Of a stretch of 11,171 nt of DNA, positions 1 to 7,512 are shown one piece after another. Location: NCBI GenBank assembly GCA_003157675.1, contig PMKG01000311.1, forward strand, positions 1-11,171, read 5' to 3'. The position numbers were made by a program, and so were the translations under genes. The stretch's first letter is position 1. Each line of letters opens with the position of its first letter. Below the pieces are notes generated by a model, which was not told where the DNA came from, ran no database searches, and was given only the letters and a program-made list of their open reading frames with translations. This DNA is from Acidobacteriota bacterium. GTDB lineage: Bacteria > Acidobacteriota > Vicinamibacteria > Vicinamibacterales > Fen-181.

Positions 1-612
1 AGCGTCGCGGCCGCGGTGCTTGCCGGACTCGTCGCGTTCGCCGCAGCGAGTTGTTCGAAGTCCTCGCCGGTCGCGCCAACGCACACGCTGCCGTCGCTCT
101 CGGAGATGCTCGCCGAAAAGACGCTCGGCAGCGCCAGCGCGCCGGTGACGATGATCGAGTATTCGTCGCTCGGCTGCATCCATTGCGCCGACTTCGAGAC
201 CACGACGTTGCCGCAGCTCAAGACCACCTACATCGACGTCGGGCGCGTGAAATTCATCTACCGCGACTACCCGCTCGACCCGCCGTCGCTCATCGCGGCC
301 ATGGTGGCCCGCTGCTCCGGCAGCAACTACTTCACGACGCTCGACACGCTCTTTCGGAATCAGGCGTCGTGGGCCTCCGCCGGCAACTACACGGCGGCCA
401 TCAAGAGCGTGGTCGCCGGGATCGGCATGACCTCCGATGATGTGGACGCGTGCCTGGCGGTGCCGGGGCTCCAGAGCGGCATCCTCGCCATCATGACGAC
501 CGGCACTCAGCAGTACGGGGTTGGCGCGACTCCCACGTTCTTCATCAACACCCAGCGGGTCGACGGGGCCTATCCGTTCGCCACCTACGCGGCGATCATC
601 GATGGAATGTAG
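1..612 (+). CDS. DsbA-like thioredoxin-fold oxidoreductase, exported, 5' partial
   Basis: This is an exported thiol-disulfide oxidoreductase of the DsbA/BdbD-like group (Thioredoxin_4 type), expected to act outside the cytoplasmic membrane on protein disulfides. The frame is open to the window edge, so the true start probably lies upstream; residues below are numbered from the in-frame GTG at 16. A hydrophobic stretch (VLAGLVAFAAASC) ending at Cys13 looks like the end of a lipoprotein signal peptide, although the -3 residue is Ala rather than the usual Leu. The redox motif is C54-I-H-C57 in SLGCIHCADFE. The cis-proline loop is GATPTFFIN (Pro173). Extra cysteines at 100 and 146 could form a second disulfide, as in BdbD-like proteins. 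The lone CIHC dipeptide differs from the commoner CPHC. Fold and export are well supported; the physiological substrate is unknown. A repeat-containing gap and then a uridine kinase follow on the same strand. Confidence 0.85.
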   Translation, partial: SVAAAVLAGLVAFAAASCSKSSPVAPTHTLPSLSEMLAEKTLGSASAPVTMIEYSSLGCIHCADFETTTLPQLKTTYIDVGRVKFIYRDYPLDPPSLIAAMVARCSGSNYFTTLDTLFRNQASWASAGNYTAAIKSVVAGIGMTSDDVDACLAVPGLQSGILAIMTTGTQQYGVGATPTFFINTQRVDGAYPFATYAAIIDGM

Positions 613-614
613 GG

Positions 615-689
615 CAGACTCAGGACTCAAGACTTCAGGCCGTGTCACGCCGCACTGGCCGCAAGACGAAAGCCGCGAGCCGCGGGCTC
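615..689. repeat. Degenerate heptad inverted repeat, copy 1
   Basis: The gap between the thioredoxin-fold gene and the uridine kinase starts with three tandem 7-base units (CAGACTC, AGGACTC, AAGACTT; 615-635). About 35 bases later comes a run (roughly 669-689) of AAGCCGC/GAGCCGC-type units that is partly its inverted complement. The 13-base core CTCAGGACTCAAG at 619-631 occurs again exactly at 10221-10233 in the other large intergenic gap, where both arms are better preserved. The arrangement (arm, short spacer, inverted arm, then about 30 bases to a plus-strand start codon) is the same at both places. It looks like a dispersed intergenic element built from heptads; function unknown. Confidence 0.5.
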
Positions 690-698
690 TGATATTCT
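690..698 (+). promoter_or_regulatory. Possible extended -10 element upstream of the uridine kinase
   Basis: TGATATTCT fits an extended -10 (TGn followed by TATTCT at 693-698) in an otherwise GC-rich gap. Transcription would start near 705, leaving a leader of about 16 bases that includes the Shine-Dalgarno GGAGG at 712-716. No convincing -35 hexamer is visible. The hexamer sits in the loop of a perfect 8-bp inverted repeat (GCGGGCTC 682-689 / GAGCCCGC 700-707), which might be a protein-binding site or chance. Confidence 0.35.
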
Positions 699-720
699 GG
701 AGCCCGCACGTGGAGGTGTC

Positions 721-1344
721 ATGAACGGCGTTCCAGTGGTGATTGGCGTCGCAGGCGGGTCCGGCTCCGGCAAGACGACGGTCGTCAGCCGCATCGTCGA
801 GAGCATGGGCAACGACCACGTGATCGTGCTCGAACACGACCGCTACTACTACGACCACCCGGAACTGCGGCTCGAGGAGCGGGCGGCCCTCAACTACGAC
901 CACCCCGCCTCGCTCGAGACCGATCTCCTCGTCCGGCACGTCGCCGAGCTCCGGGCCGGCCGGGCCGTCGAGCTCCCCACCTACGACTTCGCGCGCCACG
1001 CGCGGCGGCAGACAACCGACACCGTGCAGCCCAGGCGGATCATCATCGTCGAGGGGATCCTGATCTTCGCCGACGCGGCGCTGCGCGACCTGATGGACGT
1101 GAAGGTCTTCGTCGACACCGACGACGACACGCGGTTCATCCGGCGTCTGCAGCGCGACGTGGCCGAGCGCGGCCGGACGATGGACTCGGTGATCGATCAG
1201 TACCTGAACACCGTCAAGCCGATGCACCTGGAGTTCGTGGAGCCGACCAAGCGGTACGCCGACATCATCATCCCGCGCGGCGGCCACAACACGGTCGCCA
1301 TCGACATGATGCTCACGCTCATCCGCAGCCTCGGCACGCGATAG
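721..1344 (+). CDS. udk: Uridine kinase
   Basis: This enzyme phosphorylates uridine (and usually cytidine) with a nucleoside triphosphate to give UMP or CMP, the cytosolic pyrimidine salvage reaction. The 207-residue protein has the usual length for the family. The Walker A loop GGSGSGKT is at residues 12-19. The family segments LEHDRYYYD (37-45), LNYDHPASLETDLL (from 57), LPTYDFARHARR and the Walker B-like IIIVEGILIF follow in the expected order, and the lid-type arginines are in RFIRRLQRDVAERGR. The ATG is supported by GGAGG at 712-716, four bases upstream. The gene converges on the metallopeptidase gene with only 26 bases between stop codons and has no operon partner in the window. A phosphoribulokinase or pantothenate kinase assignment is less likely because the uridine kinase signature is complete. 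Confidence 0.93.
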   Translation: MNGVPVVIGVAGGSGSGKTTVVSRIVESMGNDHVIVLEHDRYYYDHPELRLEERAALNYDHPASLETDLLVRHVAELRAGRAVELPTYDFARHARRQTTDTVQPRRIIIVEGILIFADAALRDLMDVKVFVDTDDDTRFIRRLQRDVAERGRTMDSVIDQYLNTVKPMHLEFVEPTKRYADIIIPRGGHNTVAIDMMLTLIRSLGTR

Positions 1345-1370
1345 CGGCGGCGGGAGTCGGCGCCGGCCCC

Positions 1371-3272
1371 CTACTTCCCTTTTGGCAGGAACTCGATCGC
1401 GACGACGCGGCCCTCGATCCAGGATGCCGGCGGAGCCTCGCCCTTCGCCGCGGCGCGGAACGTCACGTAGACGCGCGTGCCAGCCGGCGCCGGCCCACAC
1501 CCGACCGATCTCTTGAGATCGTCGCGGTAGGTGATGAAATCGATCGCGGCGAGCGCCGGGGCCCAGTATCGGTGCACGCCGGTCGTGCCGCCGCCAACGA
1601 CGACGATCGCGCCGGCACTCGGGCAGAGGATCGATTCGAGCACGCCTTCCTGTCGGCGCTCGTTGGCGCCGATCGCCCTGAAGACAGGAGTCGCCACGGC
1701 GTCGGGGGGCCGCTCGTCGCCGGCTGCCGGGGTGGTGCCCCCGGCGGATGCTGCCGTCGCGGCCGACAGCTCGGCCTGGCGCGCTTCGCGGGCGGCCCGC
1801 GTCGCGGCGAGCGCCCCGAGCATCTGGCGGGCCTTGGCCTTGTTGTCGGCGATCGGCGACGCGGCGGCGATCGGCCCGAGCATCTCCTGCACCTTCGCCT
1901 CGTCTTCCTGCTGCAGGTAGATCTGCGCGAGATTGAATCGATAGTCCTCGCGGCCGGGCAGGAAGGTGATCGCCTGGCGGAGGTGGCGCTCTGCCGAGGC
2001 GAGGTCGCCCCGGGTCGCGGCCTCCGTCCAGCCAAGAAGGGACAGCGCCTCCGGGAACTGGGGCAGGAGATCCACCGCGCGCTGGAACTCGCGCCTGGCC
2101 GTCTCCCTGCCTCCCTGCTCCTTCAGGCAATCCGACGTGATGCATTCGAGTGCCCCGTATCCGAAGGCGAAGTGCGCCAGGACGTCCCCATCGGCCAGCT
2201 CGGCCCCTTTCCGCAGCGCGGGCAACGCCTCGAGCGCCTTCCCCTGGAGCACGTGGGAGAGTCCGATCCCGGTCTGGGCGGACGCCGTCTGGGGGGCGTG
2301 TGTGAGCGCCCACTCGAAATGCGGCCGCGCGTCCTCGAAGCGCCCTTCTCTCACCAGCTGGAGGCCCAGGCTGGCTCGTGCCTCGGCGGGCGTCATCGGA
2401 GTCATCGTATAGTCGGCGGCGCCCGCGATGCGATTGTCGAACGTGATCTGAACGGCCTTCATCGTGAACCGACCGACGTAGCCCGACAACTCAGACTCGA
2501 TCTTGTCGGCGTGGGGAAACGCGTCGGTGAAGGCGGTGGCGGCGGGGACCCCCGTCGCGAGCCGCTGGATGAAGTCCCTGAACTGTTGCACACGGTCGGG
2601 GTTTCCGAGCAGCAGGTAGTGAACGAGCGCCCAGCTCTGGGCGTAGAAGAGGTCCCGGTCGACGCTCACGTTGTACAGCTTCGATCCCTCGTCCGCCGCG
2701 AGAAGCTCGGACATCGGCAGCAAACGCTCTCGCAGCAGGCCGATCTCCCAGTCCCCCACGGGCTTCCCAAGCACCGCCCGGCGCCCGTCCTCGGACAATT
2801 CGAACGTCCGGTAGAACTCGGCCAGCCCTTCCTGCAGCCACAGCGGGAGCCCCAGCATCGCGTTGTTGATCAGCAAGTGGCCGTATTCGTGGTAGGCGAT
2901 GTCGTAGGCCTCGTCGCCGGCTTCGAGGCAGATGGAAATCGACGGCCCGATGGGGCTCGAGACCGCGTACCCGGCAGCCTTGACCGATTCGCCCTTGTAT
3001 TGCGGGATCACCACCCTGAAGTCGCGGTCGTGGGAGAACACGAGGACGGTCACCGGCACCGACGTCACCAGCTTCGCCGACGGAAACGCGCGCCCGACCA
3101 CCTCGCGGAACTGCTCCAGCCGCTGGGCCACCGTCCGCAGCTGCTTTTCGCCGACGTCCCCCTCGAGCGTGAAGTGCGCGGTCCGCAGCCGCATCCAGTC
3201 GGCGGCGCTGGCCTGCGAACCGGAGAACAGGACCGTGGCAAGCAGGGCGATGAGCAGTCGACGATTCGACAT
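1371..3272 (-). CDS. Secreted gluzincin (peptidase MA-like) protein with TPRs
   Basis: This is a 633-residue exported protein with a zinc-peptidase-like N-terminal half and tetratricopeptide repeats. The start is placed at the ATG ending at 3272, because GGAGG (3276-3280) lies three bases upstream and the protein then begins with a clean signal peptide (MSNRRLLIALLATVLF, then an ASA-A type cleavage site). A longer frame reaching 3323 would bury that signal. The motif H128-E-Y-G-H132 followed by LQEGLAEF, with Glu148 as likely third zinc ligand, is the HExxH...E signature of gluzincins such as the peptidase MA family. Residues about 293-480 form several TPR units. An Ala/Pro-rich linker (about 481-545) leads to a small C-terminal domain (546-633) ending VVAIEFLP that I cannot name. 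Peptidase activity is inferred from ligands only; the substrate is unknown. The gene stands alone, diverging from the thioesterase. Confidence 0.85.
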   Translation of the reverse strand: MSNRRLLIALLATVLFSGSQASAADWMRLRTAHFTLEGDVGEKQLRTVAQRLEQFREVVGRAFPSAKLVTSVPVTVLVFSHDRDFRVVIPQYKGESVKAAGYAVSSPIGPSISICLEAGDEAYDIAYHEYGHLLINNAMLGLPLWLQEGLAEFYRTFELSEDGRRAVLGKPVGDWEIGLLRERLLPMSELLAADEGSKLYNVSVDRDLFYAQSWALVHYLLLGNPDRVQQFRDFIQRLATGVPAATAFTDAFPHADKIESELSGYVGRFTMKAVQITFDNRIAGAADYTMTPMTPAEARASLGLQLVREGRFEDARPHFEWALTHAPQTASAQTGIGLSHVLQGKALEALPALRKGAELADGDVLAHFAFGYGALECITSDCLKEQGGRETARREFQRAVDLLPQFPEALSLLGWTEAATRGDLASAERHLRQAITFLPGREDYRFNLAQIYLQQEDEAKVQEMLGPIAAASPIADNKAKARQMLGALAATRAAREARQAELSAATAASAGGTTPAAGDERPPDAVATPVFRAIGANERRQEGVLESILCPSAGAIVVVGGGTTGVHRYWAPALAAIDFITYRDDLKRSVGCGPAPAGTRVYVTFRAAAKGEAPPASWIEGRVVAIEFLPKGK

Positions 3273-3301
3273 GGGCCTCCCAGGGCTCGGCGTTGGCGCG
3301 A

Positions 3302-3310
3302 ATCCTACCA
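3302..3310 (-). promoter_or_regulatory. Possible extended -10 for the metallopeptidase gene
   Basis: Read on the minus strand this is TGGTAGGAT, a TGn extended -10 with hexamer TAGGAT. A start near 3295 would give a leader of about 23 bases holding the GGAGG site at 3276-3280. No -35 is recognisable. The same TGnTAGGAT pattern recurs at 10190-10198. Confidence 0.35.
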
Positions 3311-3429
3311 CTTCCGTCCGCACTCCGCACCCGCGTCACCACGGCGCCGCGGACCCGCGATCGGCCCGCGCGCCGCACGAACCGCAGTCCGCTCGATATG
3401 TGAGAAGATCGCCGCCGGAGGGGTGAGGC

Positions 3430-3852
3430 ATGTTCCGACGCACCGTGACCATCCGGTTCGACGAGGCCGACGCGCGCGGCGTGCTCTTCTATGGCCGCGT
3501 GCAGGCGCTCGCGCATCGCGTGTTCGAGGACTTCGTCGTGTCGGAGCTGGTCGACGCTTGGGAGGACTGGTTCGAGAGCGCGGCGTTCGTCGCGCCCATC
3601 AAGCACGCCGAGGCCACGTTCCATCGCCCGATGCGCCCGGGACACCAGTACGATGTGGAGCTGTCGGTGACGAAGATCGGCGAGTCGTCGTTCGAGGTGC
3701 GGACGACGTTCGTCGATCGCGCGGGCGCGGCGCCGGTCCTCTGCGCCGAGGCCCGCATCGTCAAGGCGTTCGCCGACCCGGCGACGTGGAAGAAGATGCC
3801 GATCCCGTCAGCGATCCGCGCCCGCCTGCTCCCCCACCTCGCGGGTGAGTAG
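3430..3852 (+). CDS. Hotdog-fold acyl-CoA thioesterase, probable DHNA-CoA thioesterase
   Basis: This 140-residue protein belongs to the 4-hydroxybenzoyl-CoA thioesterase-like hotdog family. The N-terminal segment TVTIRFDEADARGVLFYGRV is the family signature, with Asp14 in the position of the catalytic aspartate. The following RVFEDFV helix and the central strand FHRPMRPGHQYDVEL also fit. Proteins of this kind hydrolyse DHNA-CoA to 1,4-dihydroxy-2-naphthoate in menaquinone synthesis, or other aromatic or short acyl-CoAs. The adjacent men operon, which makes DHNA-CoA and uses DHNA but has no thioesterase of its own, is the reason to favour the DHNA-CoA role; this is inference from context. The ATG is preceded by GGAGGGG (3417-3423) and GAGG (3425-3428). 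The last 45 bases overlap the 3' end of menE, which runs the opposite way. Confidence 0.8.
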   Translation: MFRRTVTIRFDEADARGVLFYGRVQALAHRVFEDFVVSELVDAWEDWFESAAFVAPIKHAEATFHRPMRPGHQYDVELSVTKIGESSFEVRTTFVDRAGAAPVLCAEARIVKAFADPATWKKMPIPSAIRARLLPHLAGE

Positions 3853-5031
3853 CACGCGCCGGCACTTGCCGAGCGGCGTCCTGGGGATCTCGTCGACGAA
3901 GACCACGCGGCGCAACCGCTCGAACGGCAGCAGGTCGTCCCGGCTGAAGGTGCCGATCGACTCCTCGATCGCGGACCGTCTGGCGGCGTCCATCGGCACG
4001 CGGCAGGCGATGACGAGGACGACCTCGTGCCCCAGTCGGTCGTGCGGCGGCGCGACGATGGCGAGATCGAACCCCGCGAGGCCGCGCAGATTCTCACGGG
4101 TGGCCCAGCGCCAGACCTGGTCCTCGACGCGCGGGAGCGACACGATCTCGCCCAGCACCTTCACCGACTCCGACATGCGCCCGAACACCTCGACGCCGTC
4201 GGCGCCGACGCGGCCCGTATCCTCGGTCGGAAGCCAGCCGTCCTGCTTCGGATCCCACACGCGCGCGCCTTGCTCGTTGACCTCGGCGCAGCAGGTCAGC
4301 AGCGACGAGGCGCGGATCGCCAACCGCTGGGCGGCGTCGGAACGGATGTCCGCATGGCCGAGCACGGGCAGCACCGCCGGGCGGCCGTTCGCGGCGAGCG
4401 ACGACAGGCCGGCCGTCGCCACCTGCGAGCAGGTCTCGGTGAGGCCGTAGCTCGGCAGGCAGGGCCAGCCGAGCGCGCGGGCCCGTTCGTAGAGCGCGCC
4501 GTCCATCCGTGCGCCGCCGACCACGATCGCGCGCATCGACGGAGGCGAGGCGAGCCCCGCGGCCACCAGGTCGTGAACCTGCGACGGCACCAGCGCCGCG
4601 AGCGTCGCCTGCTCGCGGACGGCCACCTCGTGAAACCGGGCAGCGTTCCACTTGCCGATGACAGCCGGCACGACGCGCGCGCCGTTCAGCCAGCCGCGCG
4701 CGAGGATGCCGAGCCCGCCGACGTGGAACGTCGGCAGCGCGTGCGCCCAGACGTCTGACCGGCCGGCGTCGAGATGCCGGTTCACCGCGTGCGCCGACGC
4801 GAGGAAGGCGGCCTTCGACAGGGCGATCCACCGCACGCGCCCCGGCACGAGACTGCTCGTGCCCGAGGTGGACACCCAGATGTGCGACGCCAGGGCCGGC
4901 AGCCGGTGCGCGATCCCGGCCAGGCCGTCCGCCTGCCGTCGAGCCCACTCGGGATTGCCGAGAACGAGAGAGTCGCGGCCCTCCCAGTCGATCGGCGCGG
5001 CACCGGGCTCGAGATAGAAGGCGCCGCTCAT
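3808..5031 (-). CDS. menE: o-Succinylbenzoate-CoA ligase (short form)
   Basis: This adenylate-forming enzyme of the ANL superfamily activates o-succinylbenzoate with ATP and CoA to OSB-CoA. In order, the 407-residue protein has the P-loop region STSGTSS (54-60), YGLTET (195-200), the ATP-ribose aspartate in TEDTGR (Asp271), the hinge segment GRMSESVK (284-291), and TPLGKC with the catalytic Lys389. Two features are odd. The P-loop lacks the usual GxPK tail (TSGSTGxPK in typical members), and the protein lacks roughly 80 residues before it compared with E. coli MenE (451 residues). It is last in the operon; its ATG overlaps the menA stop as ATGA (5028-5031), with no clear Shine-Dalgarno, so translation probably depends on coupling. 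The specific substrate is assigned from the operon, since the domain alone only says acyl-CoA ligase. Confidence 0.85.
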   Translation of the reverse strand: MSGAFYLEPGAAPIDWEGRDSLVLGNPEWARRQADGLAGIAHRLPALASHIWVSTSGTSSLVPGRVRWIALSKAAFLASAHAVNRHLDAGRSDVWAHALPTFHVGGLGILARGWLNGARVVPAVIGKWNAARFHEVAVREQATLAALVPSQVHDLVAAGLASPPSMRAIVVGGARMDGALYERARALGWPCLPSYGLTETCSQVATAGLSSLAANGRPAVLPVLGHADIRSDAAQRLAIRASSLLTCCAEVNEQGARVWDPKQDGWLPTEDTGRVGADGVEVFGRMSESVKVLGEIVSLPRVEDQVWRWATRENLRGLAGFDLAIVAPPHDRLGHEVVLVIACRVPMDAARRSAIEESIGTFSRDDLLPFERLRRVVFVDEIPRTPLGKCRRVLLTREVGEQAGADR

Positions 5032-5921
5032 CGCAGGACCAGGCCCAGCGCGGCCAGCGCGCAGAAGACGACCTGCAGCAGCGCGGTCTCAGCCAGAAAG
5101 ACGTTGAACCTCCGGCTGGGCGGCTCCGTCCACACCCCGTGCACGAGCCGCACGGCGAGTGGCAGCGTGGCAAGCGGCAGCGCGGCCGCCCACCAGTGCC
5201 CGGCCGCGATCCAGCAGACGCCCAGCAAGTACGGCAGCGCCACGAGCACCGCGATTTCGATCCGGGCGAAGCGGCCGCCGAATCTGACGGCGAGCGTGCG
5301 CTTGCCGGCGAGCACGTCGCCGGCCACGTCGCGCGTGTTGTTGACGGCGAGCAGCGCCGAACTTTGCAGCCCGACCTGCAGCGCCGCCACCTCCGCCCAG
5401 GGCGACATCCCCGTGCCGGTCAGCACGTAGGCCACCCCCTTCACCGCGGCCAGGCCGTAGAACAGCAGGACGAACACCTCGCCGAGCCCCAGGTAGGCGA
5501 GCGGAAACGGCCCCGCGGTGTACGCGTAGCCCGCAACGATCGACAGGACGCCGATGACGATGATGGGCACGCCGCCCGCCAGCACGAGCGGAACGCCGAG
5601 GACTGCCGCCACGAGGAAGAAGGCGGCGGCGCCCGCCATCACGTGGCGGCCGTGCAGCAGGCCGCTCTGCGTGACGCGCACCGGCCCGATGCGCTCGGCC
5701 GTGTCGGCTCCCCTCACGAAGTCCACGGCGTCGTTGACCAGGTTGCTGCCGATCTGGATGCAAAGGGCGGAGGCGAGCGCCAGCCCGGCGAGCCCGAACG
5801 GGACCGGCCGCGACGAGAGTGCCACGGCCAGGCCGGTGCCGAGCATCACGGGAGAGAGACTGGCCGTCAGCGTCTTGGGCCGAACGGCCAGCAGCCAGGG
5901 CGACGTGCGCCACACCGTCAC
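5028..5921 (-). CDS. menA: 1,4-dihydroxy-2-naphthoate polyprenyltransferase
   Basis: This integral membrane UbiA-family enzyme transfers a polyprenyl chain from its diphosphate to DHNA, giving demethylmenaquinone. The 297-residue protein opens with the MenA-type segment [17 protein letters not shown]. It carries the first aspartate-rich motif at N60-LVND-AVDF (Asn63, Asp64, Asp67, Asp73) and the second at NNTRDVAGD (194-202) followed by [10 protein letters not shown]. Multiple hydrophobic stretches between and after these fit the usual set of transmembrane helices. The GTG at 5921 is chosen because it overlaps the menB stop as GTGA (5918-5921) and has GAGG (5927-5930) five bases upstream; a second in-frame GTG two codons later (5915) is possible. 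The open frame continues upstream through menB, but that part is only a shadow of menB. It sits where menC would be in the E. coli order. Confidence 0.93.
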   Translation of the reverse strand: MTVWRTSPWLLAVRPKTLTASLSPVMLGTGLAVALSSRPVPFGLAGLALASALCIQIGSNLVNDAVDFVRGADTAERIGPVRVTQSGLLHGRHVMAGAAAFFLVAAVLGVPLVLAGGVPIIVIGVLSIVAGYAYTAGPFPLAYLGLGEVFVLLFYGLAAVKGVAYVLTGTGMSPWAEVAALQVGLQSSALLAVNNTRDVAGDVLAGKRTLAVRFGGRFARIEIAVLVALPYLLGVCWIAAGHWWAAALPLATLPLAVRLVHGVWTEPPSRRFNVFLAETALLQVVFCALAALGLVLR

Positions 5922-6748
5922 GGAAGCCTCGGAAACTTCTTGAAGTCCGGCTTGCGCTTCTCGAGGTAGGCCTTCTTCCCTTCCTGCGCCTCCTCGCTCA
6001 TGTAGTAGAGCAGCGTGGCGTTGCCCGCGAGATCGAGCAGGCCGATCTGTCCATCGCAATCGGCGTTGAGCGCCGCCTTCAGGCACCGCAGCGCCAGCGG
6101 CGAATGCTCCAGCATCTCGCGCGCCCACTCGAGCGTCACCGTCTCGAGATCGGCCAGCGGCACGACCGCGTTGACGAGCCCCATCTCGAGCGCCTGCTGC
6201 GCGGTGTACTGCCGGCATAGGAACCAGATCTCGCGCGCCTTCTTCTGGCCGACGATCCGCGCCAGGTAGCTCGACCCGAGGCCGCCGTCGAACGACCCGA
6301 CCTTCGGCCCGGTCTGACCGAAGACGGCGTTCTCGGCCGCGATCGTCAGGTCGCAGACGACGTGCAGCACGTGGCCGCCGCCGATGGCGTAGCCGGCCAC
6401 CATCGCGATGACCGGCTTCGGCAGCGCGCGGATCTGCTTCTGCAGATCGAGCACGTTCAGCCGCGGCACGCCCCCCTCGTCCACGTAACCCTGGTCGCCG
6501 CGGATCTTCTGATCGCCCCCCGAGCAGAAGGCCTTGTCGCCGGCACCCGTGAGGATGACGACGCCGATCGACGGATCCTCGCGGCACGCCGCGAAGGCGT
6601 CGATGAGTTCCGCCACCGTCTTCGGCCTGAAGGCGTTGCGGCGGGCCGGCCGGTTGATGACGATCTTCGCGACGCCGTCGTCGGTCTTGACGAAGAGGAT
6701 GTCCTCGTACGTCCTGACGGTCTGCCACGACTGGGAAGTTGAGCTCAT
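5918..6748 (-). CDS. menB: 1,4-dihydroxy-2-naphthoyl-CoA synthase
   Basis: This crotonase-superfamily enzyme performs the Claisen-type ring closure of OSB-CoA to DHNA-CoA. The 276-residue protein is highly typical. It has [14 protein letters not shown] at the N-terminus, CSGGDQK (75-81), [16 protein letters not shown] forming the oxyanion region, [12 protein letters not shown] (145-156) with Ser152 and Asp154, [13 protein letters not shown], and a [15 protein letters not shown]-terminus. Gly147 in QTG matches the bicarbonate-dependent type I enzymes (E. coli-like) rather than the QTD of type II (Mycobacterium-like). The start is the ATG at 6748, which overlaps the menH stop as ATGA and has GGAG (6757-6760) eight bases upstream. 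A longer frame to 6844 adds an unconserved Arg/Gly-rich leader that lies inside menH. Confidence 0.97.
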   Translation of the reverse strand: MSSTSQSWQTVRTYEDILFVKTDDGVAKIVINRPARRNAFRPKTVAELIDAFAACREDPSIGVVILTGAGDKAFCSGGDQKIRGDQGYVDEGGVPRLNVLDLQKQIRALPKPVIAMVAGYAIGGGHVLHVVCDLTIAAENAVFGQTGPKVGSFDGGLGSSYLARIVGQKKAREIWFLCRQYTAQQALEMGLVNAVVPLADLETVTLEWAREMLEHSPLALRCLKAALNADCDGQIGLLDLAGNATLLYYMSEEAQEGKKAYLEKRKPDFKKFPRLP

Positions 6749-7512
6749 CGGGACGTCTCCATCACCTGTGCCATCCATGTCCGGACCGCGTGCCCGAACG
6801 AGGCCGGGTTGTCCCAGGGCACCCGGTGCCCCGCGCCGTCGCACGTCATGTAGGTCGCCGGCACGCCTCCCGACGCCAGCTCGCGCGCAAGCGCCGTGAA
6901 CTTCGTGTCAAGCGCGCCGGTGATCCACAGCACCGGCGACGGCCACGCGTGCAGCCGTGGCCTGAAGTCCGGCTGCGCGCCGAGCGAGAAGCGCCGCAGC
7001 GCCGTGGCCAGCACCGCACGCGGCGCGGGCAGCCCCAGGCGGGGCAAGGGCGGGCCGGACCCCTGGAACACCGGCTGCGCGTCCCACGCGCGCCAGATTT
7101 CCGGCTCTGGCCACTCGAGGATTCGGCGGGCCCACGTCTCGTCCGAGGCTCGGCGCGTCGCCCGCGCCCCGTCGTCGTCTTCCTCGTATCCGGGGTTGCA
7201 CGACACGAAGCAGCAGCCGCGCACGGGCGATCCCGGCGCCGCGAGCAAGCGGCTCGACAGCGCCAGCCGCGCGCCGAACGAGTACCCGATCACGAAAACG
7301 GGCCCGGCCGCGTCGCCGCCTGTCGCCTCGGCCAGCGCGCCGTCCAGCGCGCGGCCCACCGACGCCCAGTCGGCCGCGCCAGGCGAAGCGAGCATCGCCC
7401 AGAGATCGACCGCCGCCATCGTCGCGTCGGGAAACAGCGGACCGAGCGCGTCCCAGTCCGATGCCCGGCCCAGGAACCCGTGAAGCGCCACCAGCCGGCA
7501 GCGCGCGCTCAC
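6745..7512 (-). CDS. menH: SHCHC synthase, alpha/beta hydrolase fold
   Basis: MenH eliminates pyruvate from SEPHCHC, the product of MenD, to give SHCHC. The 255-residue protein shows an alpha/beta-hydrolase core: LHGFLG (10-15), nucleophile elbow GYSFGAR with Ser78, Asp202 in ITGALDTKF, and His229 in [11 protein letters not shown]. Segments such as [20 protein letters not shown] and [12 protein letters not shown] parallel E. coli MenH closely, supporting MenH over a generic hydrolase. One oddity is DLWAMLAS (36-43), where E. coli MenH has DLPGHGGS, so the usual PGHG turn is absent. Translation starts at GTG 7512, which overlaps the menD stop as GTGA (7509-7512) and has GAGGAG (7521-7526) eight bases upstream. 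A longer open frame extends into menD but is a shadow there. Confidence 0.9.
   Translation of the reverse strand: MSARCRLVALHGFLGRASDWDALGPLFPDATMAAVDLWAMLASPGAADWASVGRALDGALAEATGGDAAGPVFVIGYSFGARLALSSRLLAAPGSPVRGCCFVSCNPGYEEDDDGARATRRASDETWARRILEWPEPEIWRAWDAQPVFQGSGPPLPRLGLPAPRAVLATALRRFSLGAQPDFRPRLHAWPSPVLWITGALDTKFTALARELASGGVPATYMTCDGAGHRVPWDNPASFGHAVRTWMAQVMETSR

Noticed and set aside
1345..1370. Possible bidirectional terminator between udk and the metallopeptidase gene
   Set aside because: Only the short palindrome CGGCGCCG is present and no T-run follows a stable stem on either strand within the gap.
3273..3323. Upstream ATG at 3323 for the metallopeptidase gene
   Set aside because: It would put 17 extra residues ahead of a clean signal peptide; the ATG at 3272 has GGAGG just upstream.
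1572..3848. A 758-codon open frame on the plus strand, antisense to the metallopeptidase gene
   Set aside because: Its translation is low-complexity Arg/Gly/Pro/Leu-rich sequence with no recognisable domain, and it runs across two well-supported genes and the divergent gap. It is a GC-rich shadow.
5922..6728. N-terminal extension of the menA open frame through menB
   Set aside because: The extension is an out-of-frame reading of menB with no conserved sequence. MenA homology begins just after the GTG at 5921, which overlaps the menB stop and has a GAGG site.
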